Shown: positions 24,500-36,384 of the stretch, piece by piece | Layout of the letters: every line of letters begins with the position of its first letter | How positions within the stretch are numbered: position 1 is the stretch's first letter | Assembly (NCBI RefSeq): GCF_037126465.1 | Contig: NC_088203.1 | Span: 55,093,581-55,157,580, forward strand | DNA from: Ornithodoros turicata | Taxonomy: Eukaryota; Arthropoda; Arachnida; Ixodida; Argasidae | Direction: 5' to 3' | Length of the DNA stretch: 64,000 nt | Program-made: the position numbers and the translations under genes | Notes under the pieces: generated by a model | Databases searched by the model: none | What the model saw: only the letters and a program-made list of their open reading frames with translations | Told to the model about the DNA's origin: nothing

Positions 24500-25880
24500 T
24501 AGAGAAATCATCACTCACAAAATATTTTCCCTGAATTTGAAGGCATTTTCACGTTAGGTGCTGCTAAACATCTCAAGTTATCATGAAAGTGAGGTGCCTT
24601 TAAAGGCTTCTCCTGAGATAATGGCTAACTATATTTAGGTCTGTAAACCTCAGCGTGGCTATAAACGATCACCTTTTCATTCTGTATGAAGGAACATGTT
24701 CATGTGCCTTTTATACTGTATTACAGGTTTAGATATCCACTTGTTCACAGTATGTTTCCTTCTTTTTTGTTCTGAGTCACTTGTCTACACATACGGACTT
24801 AAAATTTGGTAGACGTGGAGCTGGTCACTTGGTGAACACGTGAAAAAAAAGTAATTTCCCAGGATATAAAAGAAAAGCGAAGAAAGCATTGAGAATTATG
24901 CAGAATTTGAGAAATTACCTATACTGCTAACAAAAAAAATCTACGGGGCCAACACAATATGAGCATTCTGTTAACGCTGAAATGATGGTGACTGTGTCTG
25001 CTTGAAAAATTTTTTTAATTGGGAGGGTATTTTTTCTTGTTTTTTTAGTAATGATTTTTTAAAATTTGTTTTGAAATTTCATTTAAGTGATCACTTTTCC
25101 ATTCCACATGCTGATTTGTGGCTGGGGAAAACCCCTGGCGGTGAACCCTCAAGTGGTCAAGATGGACGCCGAAGAAACCGCTAGGTCACGGAAACCATTA
25201 TTATGTTGCTTTGGGGCCGGTATCCAGGGTCAGAAGAAAGCCAGGACACAAAAAAAGGCCAAGAACAATACCCCGGTTATCAGGGAAAACATCTGCCAAG
25301 CGGAGTTTTTCGGATTAATCCAAATTGCTTAAAATTTTACTGGAGTATGTTTTTCGAATTTTTTCGGATAAATCCGAAAACCCGGATCCCTAATTATATT
25401 TTACATTGTGCTGCTCCACAATAGAACAAAGACAAGAAAGAGCTTCATAAACTTGTGCTTTCACGAAGATGATTTTGGGGTTCCAGCGACATGGAACTTC
25501 CTAAGGACCTCGCACGGAAAACGACCGTGTGGCGGGATTGGAGGCACAGTGAAGTGACTTGCGGCAAAGACTAGCCTTTGGAGACCATTCTAACAGTAAG
25601 TTTTAACTGACAGCGTGGCATAGATGCAGGTCAGCTGGTGGACAAACTTCATAGTGCAAAATCCTCAGTACAAATATGTCCAACTTGACAAAATGTGGAG
25701 GACACTTCTCTATTTCTTTCAACATAGTGATCTAAAATCACCAGCGAGTGACATTAATCTATCAAATTTAAGTACCTGGTTAAATCTTAAGCCAATTTCC
25801 AATTTCCTTCACAGCAATAAATAAACCCGAGGACGACATCCATGTTAATTTCAAATCACAGCGAGTAATAGAAGCACACA
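24500..25880. other. No recognised gene; possible hAT-type end near 25390
   Basis: CGAAAACCCGGATCCCTA at about 25374-25392 looks like one end of a TIR element. I found no matching left end, so no element is called. The open frames at 25002-25424 are overlapping and motif-free. Confidence 0.3.
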
Positions 25881-25885
25881 ATGTA

Positions 25886-26280
25886 CAGGGTGGGTGCTAT
25901 AAAAGGTTAGTGACATTTTCACGCGTGATGCTTTACCTACTTGACAGACAGACTTCTGCTGCCACACAGTGAATAATTTACGCCAAAGAAACCTACGAAA
26001 AAATAGTGGTTACGAGCCACTGCGTAACAAAATAAATACGGCCACACAAACGTTCGTCTTCATGTATTTCCTATGCGATATACCGATGGATGGAGGTGAA
26101 AGTTTGCGTGGTCGTATTGATTTCATTACACAGCGCTTGGTAACCGCAATTTTTTCGTAGGTTTTTCTGGCATAAATGCTTTACTCTGAAGCAGAAGTCT
26201 GTGCGTCATGGAGGTATCGTGTCAAGGAGATATCACGTATTGCACGAAAATGTGACTGACCTTTTAGAGCACCCACCCTG
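25886..26280. mobile_element. MITE with about 35-bp TIRs
   Basis: The left end CAGGGTGGGTGCTATAAAAG (25886) and right end CTTTTAGAGCACCCACCCTG (26280) are inverted. The match continues inwards through GTTAGTGACATTTTC / GAAAATGTGACTGAC. It is 395 bp long with no coding capacity. No clean TSD is visible (flanks AATGTA and ACACTC), so the superfamily is open. Confidence 0.82.
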
Positions 26281-26590
26281 ACACTCTTAGGAGTTTGGTC
26301 CAACAAATATCTGATACGGAACACGCACGTGCACAACATAGTGTGTGATCTGCCCCGGCCCACTGGAATGTTATTTAGAAAATCTCGCTTTATGCAATCG
26401 TCAGTTAAACTGAGGCTTTATTTTCTCTTATATATCACAAATTTATGTTCTGCAATCTTGTATGGCGGACCACAAGTAAAACTTTCCCTCAAAACTTCAG
26501 GTCACTCAAACGTTTAAGAACATGCACATTACAGTGACACAGTTACTAGTTGTTTTCGCGCCACTAAAACGCAGTAACAATGAGCATGAG

Positions 26591-26655
26591 AGGTGGGTTG
26601 GATGTGGGTTCGAGCCCTAGAGCTGGCTAACCTTTTCAGTGACTTCCATCTTTCA
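26591..26655 (+). repeat. SINE family 1 fragment
   Basis: It contains the T-arm half of the tRNA-like head (ATGTGGGTTCGAGCCCTAGAGCTGGCT) in two stretches, then the tail CAGTGACTTCCATCTTTCAT. The 5' half of the head is missing, so this copy is truncated. Confidence 0.7.
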
Positions 26656-27214
26656 TCAGTAACAAAGTTCGAGGAGCGTTATATGTATGCGACACACTTT
26701 ACAAAGTTACGTTCTTCGACTAAAAGCGGATCCTCACAGTCGTTATAAAATCTGATATCCAAACACGACGGGTTCACGACACACGAGAACTGTTATTCGC
26801 TTGCCCGAAGAAAACATATCCCAGCAGAAATCACATAACACCGTGCTTTGTTAGCCAAATGTTCCCATGTTTCCGTTCCACATCGAGCCAAGATGAATAC
26901 GATTGCACGCAACGGCGTAAATTATCAGGATCACATCACCTTATTTTAGACCAACAACCAAACATATTTCTTGGAAAAGCTTTGTGTACACGCATCTCAC
27001 CATAGCAGTGACAAATGTCGCATCACAATCTAAGGAAAAGTTGTCACAGCTTCACGGACACTCAAATTACACAAAAACGAAACAAGAAAGGATCGCTCAC
27101 GATTTCATCACAATATTGTAAAAAATATGACATACTGTACCTTTTACACAGCACTTTAGCAAACAAAACTTCGCGCACATGCACAGGAACGCCATGCCCT
27201 TGGACGAGTGAGTC

Positions 27215-30200
27215 ACATATTCAAGATAGGAGAAGGTCAAGATCGACCCTGGGAACGAGGCTACGTGCCGATTGCGTTGGCATATAGTGGATCACTGGCT
27301 ATTTTGTCCCCGTGCCGTTTGGGAAGCCTCGCTTGTTGTTGGATTTAAGTGAGCCCAGTTTTAATATTAAACAGGGTAAGTGTGTCACTTGTTCTTACCT
27401 CGTTCATCTCGTCAAGTAAGCTTCCTAAGCTTCTGTGGCAGCATTTTTGCCTATTCAGAGCAGTAGTTATTTCGCAGTTACCGATCTAAGTAGCCGTGGG
27501 TCGGTCTGCTCGTCTGTGCTCCAATCTTTCACATATTTATTTCTCGGATAAGGTCGATTAATTGCATTTATTCTGTTCATCGGGTCCAAATGAACATCTG
27601 GGGAGGGATTCGTACCATTCCGAGCAGTAGTTATTTCGCAGTGATGATCGAAGTAGCCGTGGGTCCTCGACCAGTCTGCTCGTCTGTGCTCCAATCTTTC
27701 ACATATTTATTTCTCGAATAAGGTCGATTAATTGCATTTATCCTGTTCATCGGGTCCAAAGGAACATCTGGGGAGGGATTTGTACCATTCCGAGCAGTAG
27801 TTATTTCGCAGTGATCGATCGAAGTAGCCGTGGGTCCTCGACCAGTCTGCTCGTCTGTGCTCCAATCTTTCACATATTTATTTCTCGAATAAGGTCGATT
27901 AATTGCATTTATCCTGTTCATCGGGTCCAAAGGAACATCTGGGGAGGGATTTGTACCATTCCGAGCAGTAGTTATTTCGCAGTGATGATCGAAGTAGCCG
28001 TGGGTCCTCGACCAGTCTGCTCGTCTGTGCTCCAATCTTTCACATATTTATTTCTCGAATAAGGTCGATTAATTGCATTTATCCTGTTCATCGGGTCCAA
28101 AGGAACATCTGGGGAGGGATTTGTACCATTCCGAGCAGTAGTTATTTCGCAGTGATGATCGAAGTAGCCGTGGGTCCTCGACCAGTCTGCTCGTCTGTGC
28201 TCCAATCTTTCACATATTTATTTCTCGAATAAGGTCGATTAATTGCATTTATCCTGTTCATCGGGTCCAAAGGAACATCTGGGGAGGGATTTGTACCATT
28301 CCGAGCAGTAGTTATTTCGCAGTGATGATCGAAGTAGCCGTGGGTCCTCGACCAGTCTGCTCGTCTGTGCTCCAATCTTTCACATATTTATTTCTCGAAT
28401 AAGGTCGATTAATTGCATTTATCCTGTTCATCGGGTCCAAAGGAACATCTGGGGAGGGATTTGTACCATTCCGAGCAGTAGTTATTTCGCAGTGATGATC
28501 GAAGTAGCCGTGGGTCCTCGACCAGTCTGCTCGTCTGTGCTCCAATCTTTCACATATTTATTTCTCGAATAAGGTCGATTAATTGCATTTATCCTGTTCA
28601 TCGGGTCCAAAGGAACATCTGGGGAGGGATTTGTACCATTCCGAGCAGTAGTTATTTCGCAGTGATGATCGAAGTAGCCGTGGGTCCTCGACCAGTCTGC
28701 TCGTCTGTGCTCCAATCTTTCACATATTTATTTCTCGAATAAGGTCGATTAATTGCATTTATCCTGTTCATCGGGTCCAAAGGAACATCTGGGGAGCGAT
28801 TTGTACCATTCCGAGCAGTAGTTATTTCGCAGTGATCGATCGAAGTAGCCGTGGGTCCTCGACCAGTCTGCTCGTCTGTGCTCCAATCTTTCACATATTT
28901 ATTTCTCGAATAAGGTCGATTAATTGCATTTATCCTGTTCATCGGGTCCAAAGGAACATCTGGGGAGGGATTTGTACCATTCCGAGCAGTAGTTATTTCG
29001 CAGTGATCGATCGAAGTAGCCGTGGGTCCTCGACCAGTCTGCTCGTCTGTGCTCCAATCTTTCACATATTTATTTCTCGAATAAGGTCGATTAATTGCAT
29101 TTATCCTGTTCATCGGGTCCAAAGGAACATCTGGGGAGGGATTTGTACCATTCCGAGCAGTAGTTATTTCGCAGTGATGATCGAAGTAGCCGTGGGTCCT
29201 CGACCAGTCTGCTCGTCTGTGCTCCAATCTTTCACATATTTATTTCTCGAATAAGGTCGATTAATTGCATTTATCCTGTTCATCGGGTCCAAAGGAACAT
29301 CTGGGGAGGGATTTGTACCATTCCGAGCAGTAGTTATTTCGCAGTGATCGATCGAAGTAGCCGTGGGTCCTCGACCAGTCTGCTCGTCTGTGCTCCAATC
29401 TTTCACATATTTATTTCTCGAATAAGGTCGATTAATTGCATTTATCCTGTTCATCGGGTCCAAAGGAACATCTGGGGAGGGATTTGTACCATTCCGAGCA
29501 GTAGTTATTTCGCAGTGATGATCGAAGTAGCCGTGGGTCCTCGACCAGTCTGCTCGTCTGTGCTCCAATCTTTCACATATTTATTTCTCGAATAAGGTCG
29601 ATTAATTGCATTTATCCTGTTCATCGGGTCCAAAGGAACATCTGGGGAGCGATTTGTACCATTCCGAGCAGTAGTTATTTCGCAGTGATCGATCGAAGTA
29701 GCCGTGGGTCCTCGACCAGTCTGCTCGTCTGTGCTCCAATCTTTCACATATTTATTTCTCGAATAAGGTCGATTAATTGCATTTATCCTGTTCATCGGGT
29801 CCAAAGGAACATCTGGGGAGGGATTTGTACCATTCCGAGCAGTAGTTATTTCGCAGTGATCGATCGAAGTAGCCGTGGGTCCTCGACCAGTCTGCTCGTC
29901 TGTGCTCCAATCTTTCACATATTTATTTCTCGAATAAGGTCGATTAATTGCATTTATCCTGTTCATCGGGTCCAAAGGAACATCTGGGGAGGGATTCGTA
30001 CCATTCCGAGCACTACTTACTTCGTCGGGGGGCTCACTACACTATATATTTATGTTTGGTATTTATCTTATGTTCTTTTGCAGGACCCACAATTAAGTTA
30101 TGCATGACTTACAACTGACCTTTCATGGCATCCCATATTGTAAACACAACTGTCATCTGGATGGAGTCAAGAACCCTTATTGAGCTTTTTAACAGGTGCG

Positions 30201-30650
30201 CATCTTCCAATCTTTTGCCTTGCATCTTCCATCCTTTGGCATTACTTAAGATTTTCCCGGAATAAATGCATGTACATAAGCACATCTACTCTGTGTAAGA
30301 ATGGCTTTTTCAACACTAAAAACAAGTATGCTTCATGTTACAAGCGATTTATTTGCAGTGGCTCCCTGCCTGTGTTCCAAGCATACTCAAGACACATCTT
30401 ACATTCAGACGAAATGCTTTTTTCACTCAATGTGAGCATGGAAAAACTAAGCTACACCTGCTGTGTTTTCTTCTTGTTGATATTGCAGAGCTTAAAAACG
30501 AAGCACGCGTAATTTGGCTTCCTCTTTCTATGTGCATTTCACGCCATACATCTTTCAAGGTATCCTTAGTTGTCACCACACTGACATTTGCTAAAATATC
30601 CCGTCTTGTTATTTCAACTTCATCACCCACAGGTGAAATTGCAACATAAG
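27215..30650. repeat. Element A: satellite-bearing element, inverted homologue of element B
   Basis: The left flank 27215-27470, the tandem array 27470-30010 and the right flank 30010 to about 30650 are all found, in the same order but reverse complemented, at 58800-55590. The left flanks are about 90 percent alike over 240 bp. The right flanks are clearly alike but more diverged (for example GGCATCCCATATTGTAAACA here against GGCATCCCATATCGTAAACA). The array starts and ends at equivalent points in both copies, so the array belongs to the duplicated unit. Whether the unit is a transposon or an ordinary inverted duplication cannot be decided here. I saw no clear terminal inverted repeat or TSD. 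Confidence 0.85.
27470..30010. repeat. Tandem array A, about 14.9 units of 170/171 bp
   Basis: The unit includes TTTCACATATTTATTTCTCG and GTACCATTCCGAGCAGTAGT. Units are about 98 percent alike apart from the first. Two length forms alternate: GTGATGATCG (170 bp) and GTGATCGATCG (171 bp). A rarer variant, GGGGAGCGAT instead of GGGGAGGGAT, occurs at 28791 and 29644. The 853-bp distance equals five units, and the length forms that follow both are the same, so part of the array has a five-unit higher-order period. Open frames on both strands simply read the repeat. Confidence 0.97.
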
Positions 30651-30855
30651 GCAACCTATTACTCCTCTCTGAGACCTTTTCTCCCCAATAACCTCCTTTT
30701 TGAGCAAAATAAGTTATGGCATCTGATTTCCCTTTGCCTCCTGATATGCTTAGCACAAATTTGGCACCTGTGGTGCTAATACTTACTCCTCTGTCAAGAT
30801 AAGGCGAGCCTTCTACTTGTCTCTGAGACCAGTTCCGTCCCCCTTTCCAAATCAT
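30427..30855 (-). CDS. Unrecognised 142-codon frame at the edge of element A
   Basis: The minus-strand frame has a protein-like composition (KFVLSISGGKGKSDAITYF, WGEKVSERSNRLPYVAISPV, VEITRRDILANVSVVTTKD). I do not recognise the family. The homologous segment in element B (about 55590-55760, plus strand) keeps short matching stretches such as NVSVVTT but has several stops. The copy in A may be the better preserved remnant of a coding region, or the frame may be fortuitous. No splice sites or promoter could be tied to it. Confidence 0.3.
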   Translation of the reverse strand: MIWKGGRNWSQRQVEGSPYLDRGVSISTTGAKFVLSISGGKGKSDAITYFAQKGGYWGEKVSERSNRLPYVAISPVGDEVEITRRDILANVSVVTTKDTLKDVWREMHIERGSQITRASFLSSAISTRRKHSRCSLVFPCSH

Positions 30856-30927
30856 TTCTCTTCCTTGACTTGCTTTAGAGCCAAATTACATGTGGCATCT
30901 TATTTGCCTTTTGTCACCTGATATTAA

Positions 30928-31022
30928 AGGAGGGTCAGACCTCGTCAGGCTGCAGTTCTTGCTGCTTTTTGTCTGTATCCCCTCACCAAGTGTCATTGGT
31001 GAAATAAATTATTATTATTGTT
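30928..31022 (+). repeat. Retroelement 3' end with (ATT)n tail
   Basis: AGGAGGGTCAGACCTCGTC, then GAAATAAATTATTATTATTG, gives a short body with a trinucleotide tail, as left by a severely 5'-truncated LINE or SINE. There is no coding content. Confidence 0.45.
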
Positions 31023-33960
31023 ATATGCTGATCGAAATTTAGCTTCAGTCACTCATATTTACCCATCTGACAACAGAAGGCTTGCTCACCTATACCCGTT
31101 TCGGAGGCCTGTTCTGTCCCCTTCGCCAAATTTTTTTATCTTAAATAACATGGTTCCTGAAAACTTGCATAATTGCTTTGAGTAAGACTTTGATGATTCC
31201 AAACAATTCTGTACATGACACACTTGATCGTAGTTACTAATTGCATGGGCATTATGGAAAAATCAGAGCCCATGTACAAATCTTTCATTCACCATATACG
31301 CTACCCCAGCACGCATAGCATTGCAGTCTTACCAAGGTACGATCCACCCAATTAATGGATGTTGCCCTCCTGATCCACCCTGTACGTGTGCATCATATCT
31401 TAGCCATTAATTGATCCTCTCGAAATTTTCTACACTAACGTTTCAGAAAAACTGAGTCAGGTAAAGTACATTTTTGGCAATTTTGGTTTTTCGTGTCTCG
31501 TAAAGTGAACTGACATGGAACGGATACCCATGTGCAATGCTTAAAATGCTTTGTATATGGAATCCCTCTTTTTTTCTCTCTCTGCACGCTGTCCAGAGAT
31601 AGATAAGTGATTCAGACCATGTTCTGAGTGGTGCTTGAAACAGCCTCCAATCTATTTTTTCTCCATTAATAGTATCCTCTTCCTCGAACGCTTCTAGCCT
31701 CTTTTTTTCTGAAGAAAAGACAAAAAAGAATACTTATTGCTGCTTGCAATACTTGCCAAGAAGTTTAACTGAAAGCGATCACTCTCCACACGTGTAATTA
31801 TTTTGATCCTTTTGCCAGGGTACTCTCCATTGATTTTTACTTATTTATTTATTTAACATATATACCTACCTGTGCCGAGGGGTCAATAGCAAATTCTAGT
31901 GGAGACACTTGCGGCATGGGAAAAAGAAACAGAAATGATAATAGAACATTGAATTATTAGGGTACAAACAGAGCTACCCAAAGGCCCAAATATATACAAA
32001 TATGTAGAAGTTCTAATTACATATATTCACGTAACTTTTTACACAGACAATCGGCACCTCTTATTCCTGTGAGCAATATATTCCAAATTTTGAGACAGAG
32101 ACAGCAGGTAAACATGTACCATACACACTGTTCAGGTCATGCAGCATAAAGTCATCGCAGGTAACACTTCTGTTGTTCTGCTGGCATTGCTGAAGCAGAG
32201 AACAGTTCAAAGGATGATTGCTAGTTACAACTGAACAGATCAACTGTACCTGTTGCTCATGTACAAGATGAGGAAAAGTCTACCTTCATCAAGAATACTG
32301 GGGACGCTTGACATCGGAGATATTTATGACAACAAAAGCTCTGATTGTTTGCTCTTACTTTTGCTCAGCACATTACAGCACAGTCCGTGGTATTTAACAA
32401 TAACTAGACAGTAACTTTTCTTTTTTGCTTCTTACTTTCATATGCAATCACACGTGAAATGAATCTGCTCATAATGTGCCTAGCTGTTCGAAGGCATTTT
32501 GTTTTTCGTCAAGTAAGGATTTTAGACTGATGACCTAATTAAAAGTAGTCGGGTCAAGGGCAAAATAGACGATCGTTCCAGTGAACACTGCATGTGCCCA
32601 ATAATGACCGACATGCATGGCCATTTTATGTATGTGAAACTCACGTAAAAATATTTCTATTACTTGCAGGTCTTCTCTGAAAAGCAGTCCTTCCGATGCT
32701 CGAAACCTGTTTTCTTTGTTACTCCAAGCCTTCACTGTCCTCGTGGTTGGTCTCTATGATGGAGACCAAGTGTGCTGATCTTTGATTTGATGAAGTCTTC
32801 ACCTCTGCAGAAGCAATCTGCTACCAAAGTCTTTCTCTCACTTAACAGGTAAAAGTTCATATATTGATCGTGCACACAACGAATGAAAATTTCTTAGGCT
32901 CAGAAATTCCTTCTAACATTCATTGTATAGATGTATCTGATGAAGGTTTTTGCATATTTGGCCTCCTTGAATACTGAATGTGAGTAGTGCACCAACAACA
33001 TTTTCATGAAGCCCTACGCAGTCTTTGAAATTACAGTTACGATTTTCCGTAGAGGACAACCGCAAGCAGGGTCCTCGATCATAGTAACACATTTTCTATG
33101 CCATAGCTGCTGACACTATCACACACAGTATACTTTTCTCCATCTACTGTGCTTGTCTGTGATTTGCACACCAGGCAAGGAGTGCATGAGAGTCTAATGT
33201 GAATTATTCATACTGTGCGGCACAAAAAACTAGACTTTTTTTAGCAGGCTGGCATATGTCACCCATTTTTGTGTGTCATCATATCCTCTCTGTGATACAG
33301 TAGGATACGTGTAGCTCATTGCTTCGTGGTCATACATTTCACTGAGCCTAAGACGAAAACATTCAATCACAGTATCATACAACCAGACCTTACAAAACAG
33401 TTCCAAAATTCATTTCGGGACTCTTCCTTTTTTATTTTTCAGAAATTTCTGTATTTAGGGACTTCGACTCAAATGTGAGTGTCATTTTTGGAAAATGTAG
33501 AATAGCATATCCTTTGGATTCGTTGTGTAGTCCACATGTTGATACTAAAGGATATGTTGATATGTGTCTTGCCTTCTTTCTCCCATTGCCAATCCTGTAT
33601 CAGTTAAGTTCCTGCTTTCTTTTGTTTGTTCTTTGAGACCACTGCTATACTCAGGACACTCAGCAGGATTATCACTGTGTTTCACATTCATGGTAACATG
33701 CTTGCTTTTCCTAATGTTAGCAGTTAGGAGACCACCTACCGGATGTATCTGCATCAGTATATCAAGTGTGCCTGATCATCGTCACTGAGGAGTCATGCCA
33801 AGTAGGCATAATGCTTTTGCCTTGACCCTTTTGCAAGAGCCTGTCATCAATCTGCTGCATAGCTTCCTCAGACGGTCAATATGAGTATCCAGAAATAATT
33901 AATTCCAAAAGCCTGATATGTAAATGTGTTTCCAGGCGATCTGAACACAAGCACCACTTC
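31023..33960. other. No recognised gene; one LINE-like tail at 31836-31940
   Basis: On the minus strand 31940-31836 reads as a short LINE 3' UTR ending in (TAAA)n, with CTCGGCACAGGTAGG just before the tail. No ORF2 fragment is attached. The remaining 2.5 kb shows only short frames without motifs. Confidence 0.4.
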
Positions 33961-33964
33961 ACTA

Positions 33965-34190
33965 GAGAGAACTGATGTTCTGAGGCTGGAACAACATAGA
34001 AGGGACAATCACATACAAGGCTTCAAGTTGCCTAAGAAATTAACCATGAAAGATGGAAGTCACTGAAAAGGTTAGCCAGCTGTAGGACTCGAACCCACAT
34101 CTTCTGGATTACCGATTACCAATCCAGAAGATGTGGGTTCGAGTCCTACAGCCTGCTAACGTTTTCAGTGACTTCCATCTTTCATGCAGC
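33965..34190. repeat. SINE family 1 copy with head-to-head half-tRNA palindrome
   Basis: 34046-34111 and 34118-34187 are near-perfect reverse complements. Each holds the tail (GAAAGATGGAAGTCACTGAA) and the 3' half of the tRNA-like head. They meet at the position of the anticodon loop. The left side continues outwards (34045-33970) through the SINE body to GTTCTGAGGCTGGAACA, which reveals the full 3' part of the family. The 5' half of the tRNA head is absent. This is a fold-back dimer, not a simple SINE insertion. Confidence 0.75.
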
Positions 34191-34744
34191 ATTTTTACCA
34201 CTTTCCCTTGTTGATTTTTTGCATCCTCCTCCTTTTCCAGCATCAGATGTCCATATTCTCTGTTACAAAGGGGAGGTGTTTTTTGTAAAAGCTTACCACA
34301 GTGTACCGAGCTCCTGAACCTTACAAGTGTTCTAGGCCCATAATGGCGTGTGCCATTCTTTATATGTGAAAACCTCAGCTCAGCCAACAAAGTCATCCTA
34401 AGGGAGGCCGGAATATATGCAAAGCAACACAATTTTGCATTTGTATGAGTTTGCTATGCCCCATATTTCTGAGACAGAGTGAACGAGATAAGGTGCATCG
34501 TATCATGCACAGACGTGACCTCTCACTGCTGTAGGTCGGCCCACTCTGATGTTCATGTTCATGTTCTGCATCATTATATGCCTTGTCAAAAATCAGGTTC
34601 CTTCCTGTTCCAATGATGTTGAAAGTCTACTACACCTTAGTTCACTCGCACCTTAATTGTGCAGCTGAAGTGTACGGTCTTTGTTACTGATTCCAAAGCT
34701 AGTACTACGAACAATACTTAGAATTCCAGCAGCTAATTCCATCA

Positions 34745-35360
34745 TTTTTCCTTTCTCGTTCCTATTAGTTACAAAATACAAAGTTTGATCTGCACTGCTG
34801 ACATGCCGCATATTGTAACCGTCACTAATATTGTTTTCCCATATCTGCTACGACGGGATTTCTCTACTTTCGTCTATCCCCACCACACGCAAGATATGGA
34901 ACACACTCACTGTATTACACTGACCCAGACTTATGGAATAAATTGCCATTTCATATACACTAGATCAATAACTATATATTTTCTGTTCAAGAGGAAAGTT
35001 AGTGTATTTCCTTGCGTGCATGTACAACCCTGTTGTATGATTGTCTTTGAGTTCACCGATTACTTTTTGCATTTTTTGCTTGGTTTGAAATGTGTTTTGC
35101 GTACCAAAGATAAGCTAAATTTTGTAATATTACAGCATGTATCGGTCGATAATAGTAGTCTTGATCTTTCTCTTGTTTTATATCCAGGAGTTTTTTAATT
35201 TACTCGAGATGCCAAATGTTGCCTCACAAGATTATATTCGTCTACCTATACATGATGTGTTGTTACCTATGGGAGTGCGTAACAGGCTTGTCCTAGCAGT
35301 CCCATAGGTAACAACACATAATGTACAGGCAGACAAATAAACTATCAATATCTATCTATC
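34745..35360 (+). pseudogene. 5'-truncated LINE, last part of ORF2 and 3' UTR
   Basis: One frame around 34880-34960 reads YGTHSLYYTDPDLWNKLPFH, the WNxLP end motif of CR1/L2-like LINE ORF2 proteins. A following FKRK piece is in another frame, so the remnant is frameshifted. The 3' UTR holds a strong hairpin (35239-35336) and ends in AATAAACTATCAATATCTAT with a (CTAT)n-type tail at 35345-35360. Confidence 0.65.
35239..35336 (+). other. Hairpin in the LINE 3' UTR
   Basis: GATGTGTTGTTACCTATGGGA and TCCCATAGGTAACAACACAT are separated by 25 nt. The inverted match continues outwards for about 15 bp with a few mismatches. Near-perfect pairing suggests either a functional RNA structure of the retroelement or a recent inverted duplication. 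Confidence 0.7.
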
Positions 35361-36002
35361 TTTTGGAGACCTCACACTCATTTCCCTTTGAGTCTCGGAC
35401 TCTTTTGGCTCCAGTGCTTCAGCATTTGGCTTAGCTTAGCTCCACTTATGTTTATGATTACTTTTGAATGCCACCTGCTTTTCCATCTTTTTTTGCAGCC
35501 GGAAGCGAACGACTCTCTTCACATTGTGTATCTCATTCCGAGCCCTTCCCATTACCAACGCCTTCAACTTTGCTAGCAGGGTATCTATGGCCACAGCAAT
35601 CTTTTACCCCCAATATCTCAAACGACTGCTATGGCCATGTACAATCCAACTTTTCTAATTTGTCCCTCACACTCAACCGCCACTCAGAAGAAAGGCGGAT
35701 GGAGGATGGGAGATGGTGCATTTGTAAATTGCTGTAAATAAACAAGTGATTGAAACGTATGAGTTATTTTGCTCTTACGAGACATGATAGGGACTGCAAA
35801 GATCAGACAGTATTAGTCACGCAGAATTTTGTTTGTTTGTTGCTCCAGCCAGCGATGTCCACCCGCAGCCCAGTATCACTAGGATCACCACTCCTTTCGT
35901 CTGTAAATACCAAGGTAAATACGAAATAGCCTGGAGGGACAGAGATTCTCTCTGCTGGTGATAAAAAGCTTGCCTGTGTACCAGCGAACACAGCAACAAC
36001 CT

Positions 36003-36200
36003 TTTCGTTTATTCATTTATTTATTCAGTGATACTGTTGACCTGCCATTACACGAGTGAAAAAATAAAAAACACAACACACGCAATTGAACACACTTGAC
36101 ACAGGACAACATAAGAACTGTTCTAGCAACAACACAATGTTTCGCATGGTACGTTCTAGCAGTCATGTAAACGGCTTGGTTAGAAAAAAATGATTGTTGA
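36003..36200 (-). repeat. LINE 3' end on the minus strand
   Basis: Read on the minus strand, CACTCGTGTAATGGCAGGTC leads to GAATAAATAAATGAATAAA, matching the style of the other LINE 3' ends in the window (12140-12240, 43800-43880). No ORF2 fragment with a motif is attached. Confidence 0.45.
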
Positions 36201-36384
36201 AAAGAGAAGAAATAAGAGGGCAAAAGTTTTCAGTGTTCCTTATCAGTACAGAAGTAGCATACCGCTCCCTGAGATATGAAGTACAAAAAAGCTTTCCGTC
36301 ACACCATAGTACTACCACTAAAAAAAAACACAAAGTGACCACAGGTCCTATTTTTATACATGCACTTTTGCACTTGTCATTGGC

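Noticed and set aside
24500..25392. Complete TIR element ending in CCCGGATCCCTA
   Set aside because: Only one end could be found; no inverted partner or TSD.
27470..30010. CRISPR array
   Set aside because: The repeats are 170/171 bp and directly adjacent, with no unique spacers. The context is eukaryotic transposon-rich DNA.
30010..30660. Real splice acceptors (several CAG sites after T-rich stretches)
   Set aside because: The sites are frequent in T-rich sequence, are only partly kept in the homologous element B, and no frame links them.
32535..32735. LRAT-like domain fragment on the minus strand
   Set aside because: A short HKMAMHVGHYWAHAVFTG stretch recalled an H-W-A-x-Y-V-G motif, but the order and spacing do not fit and nothing extends it.
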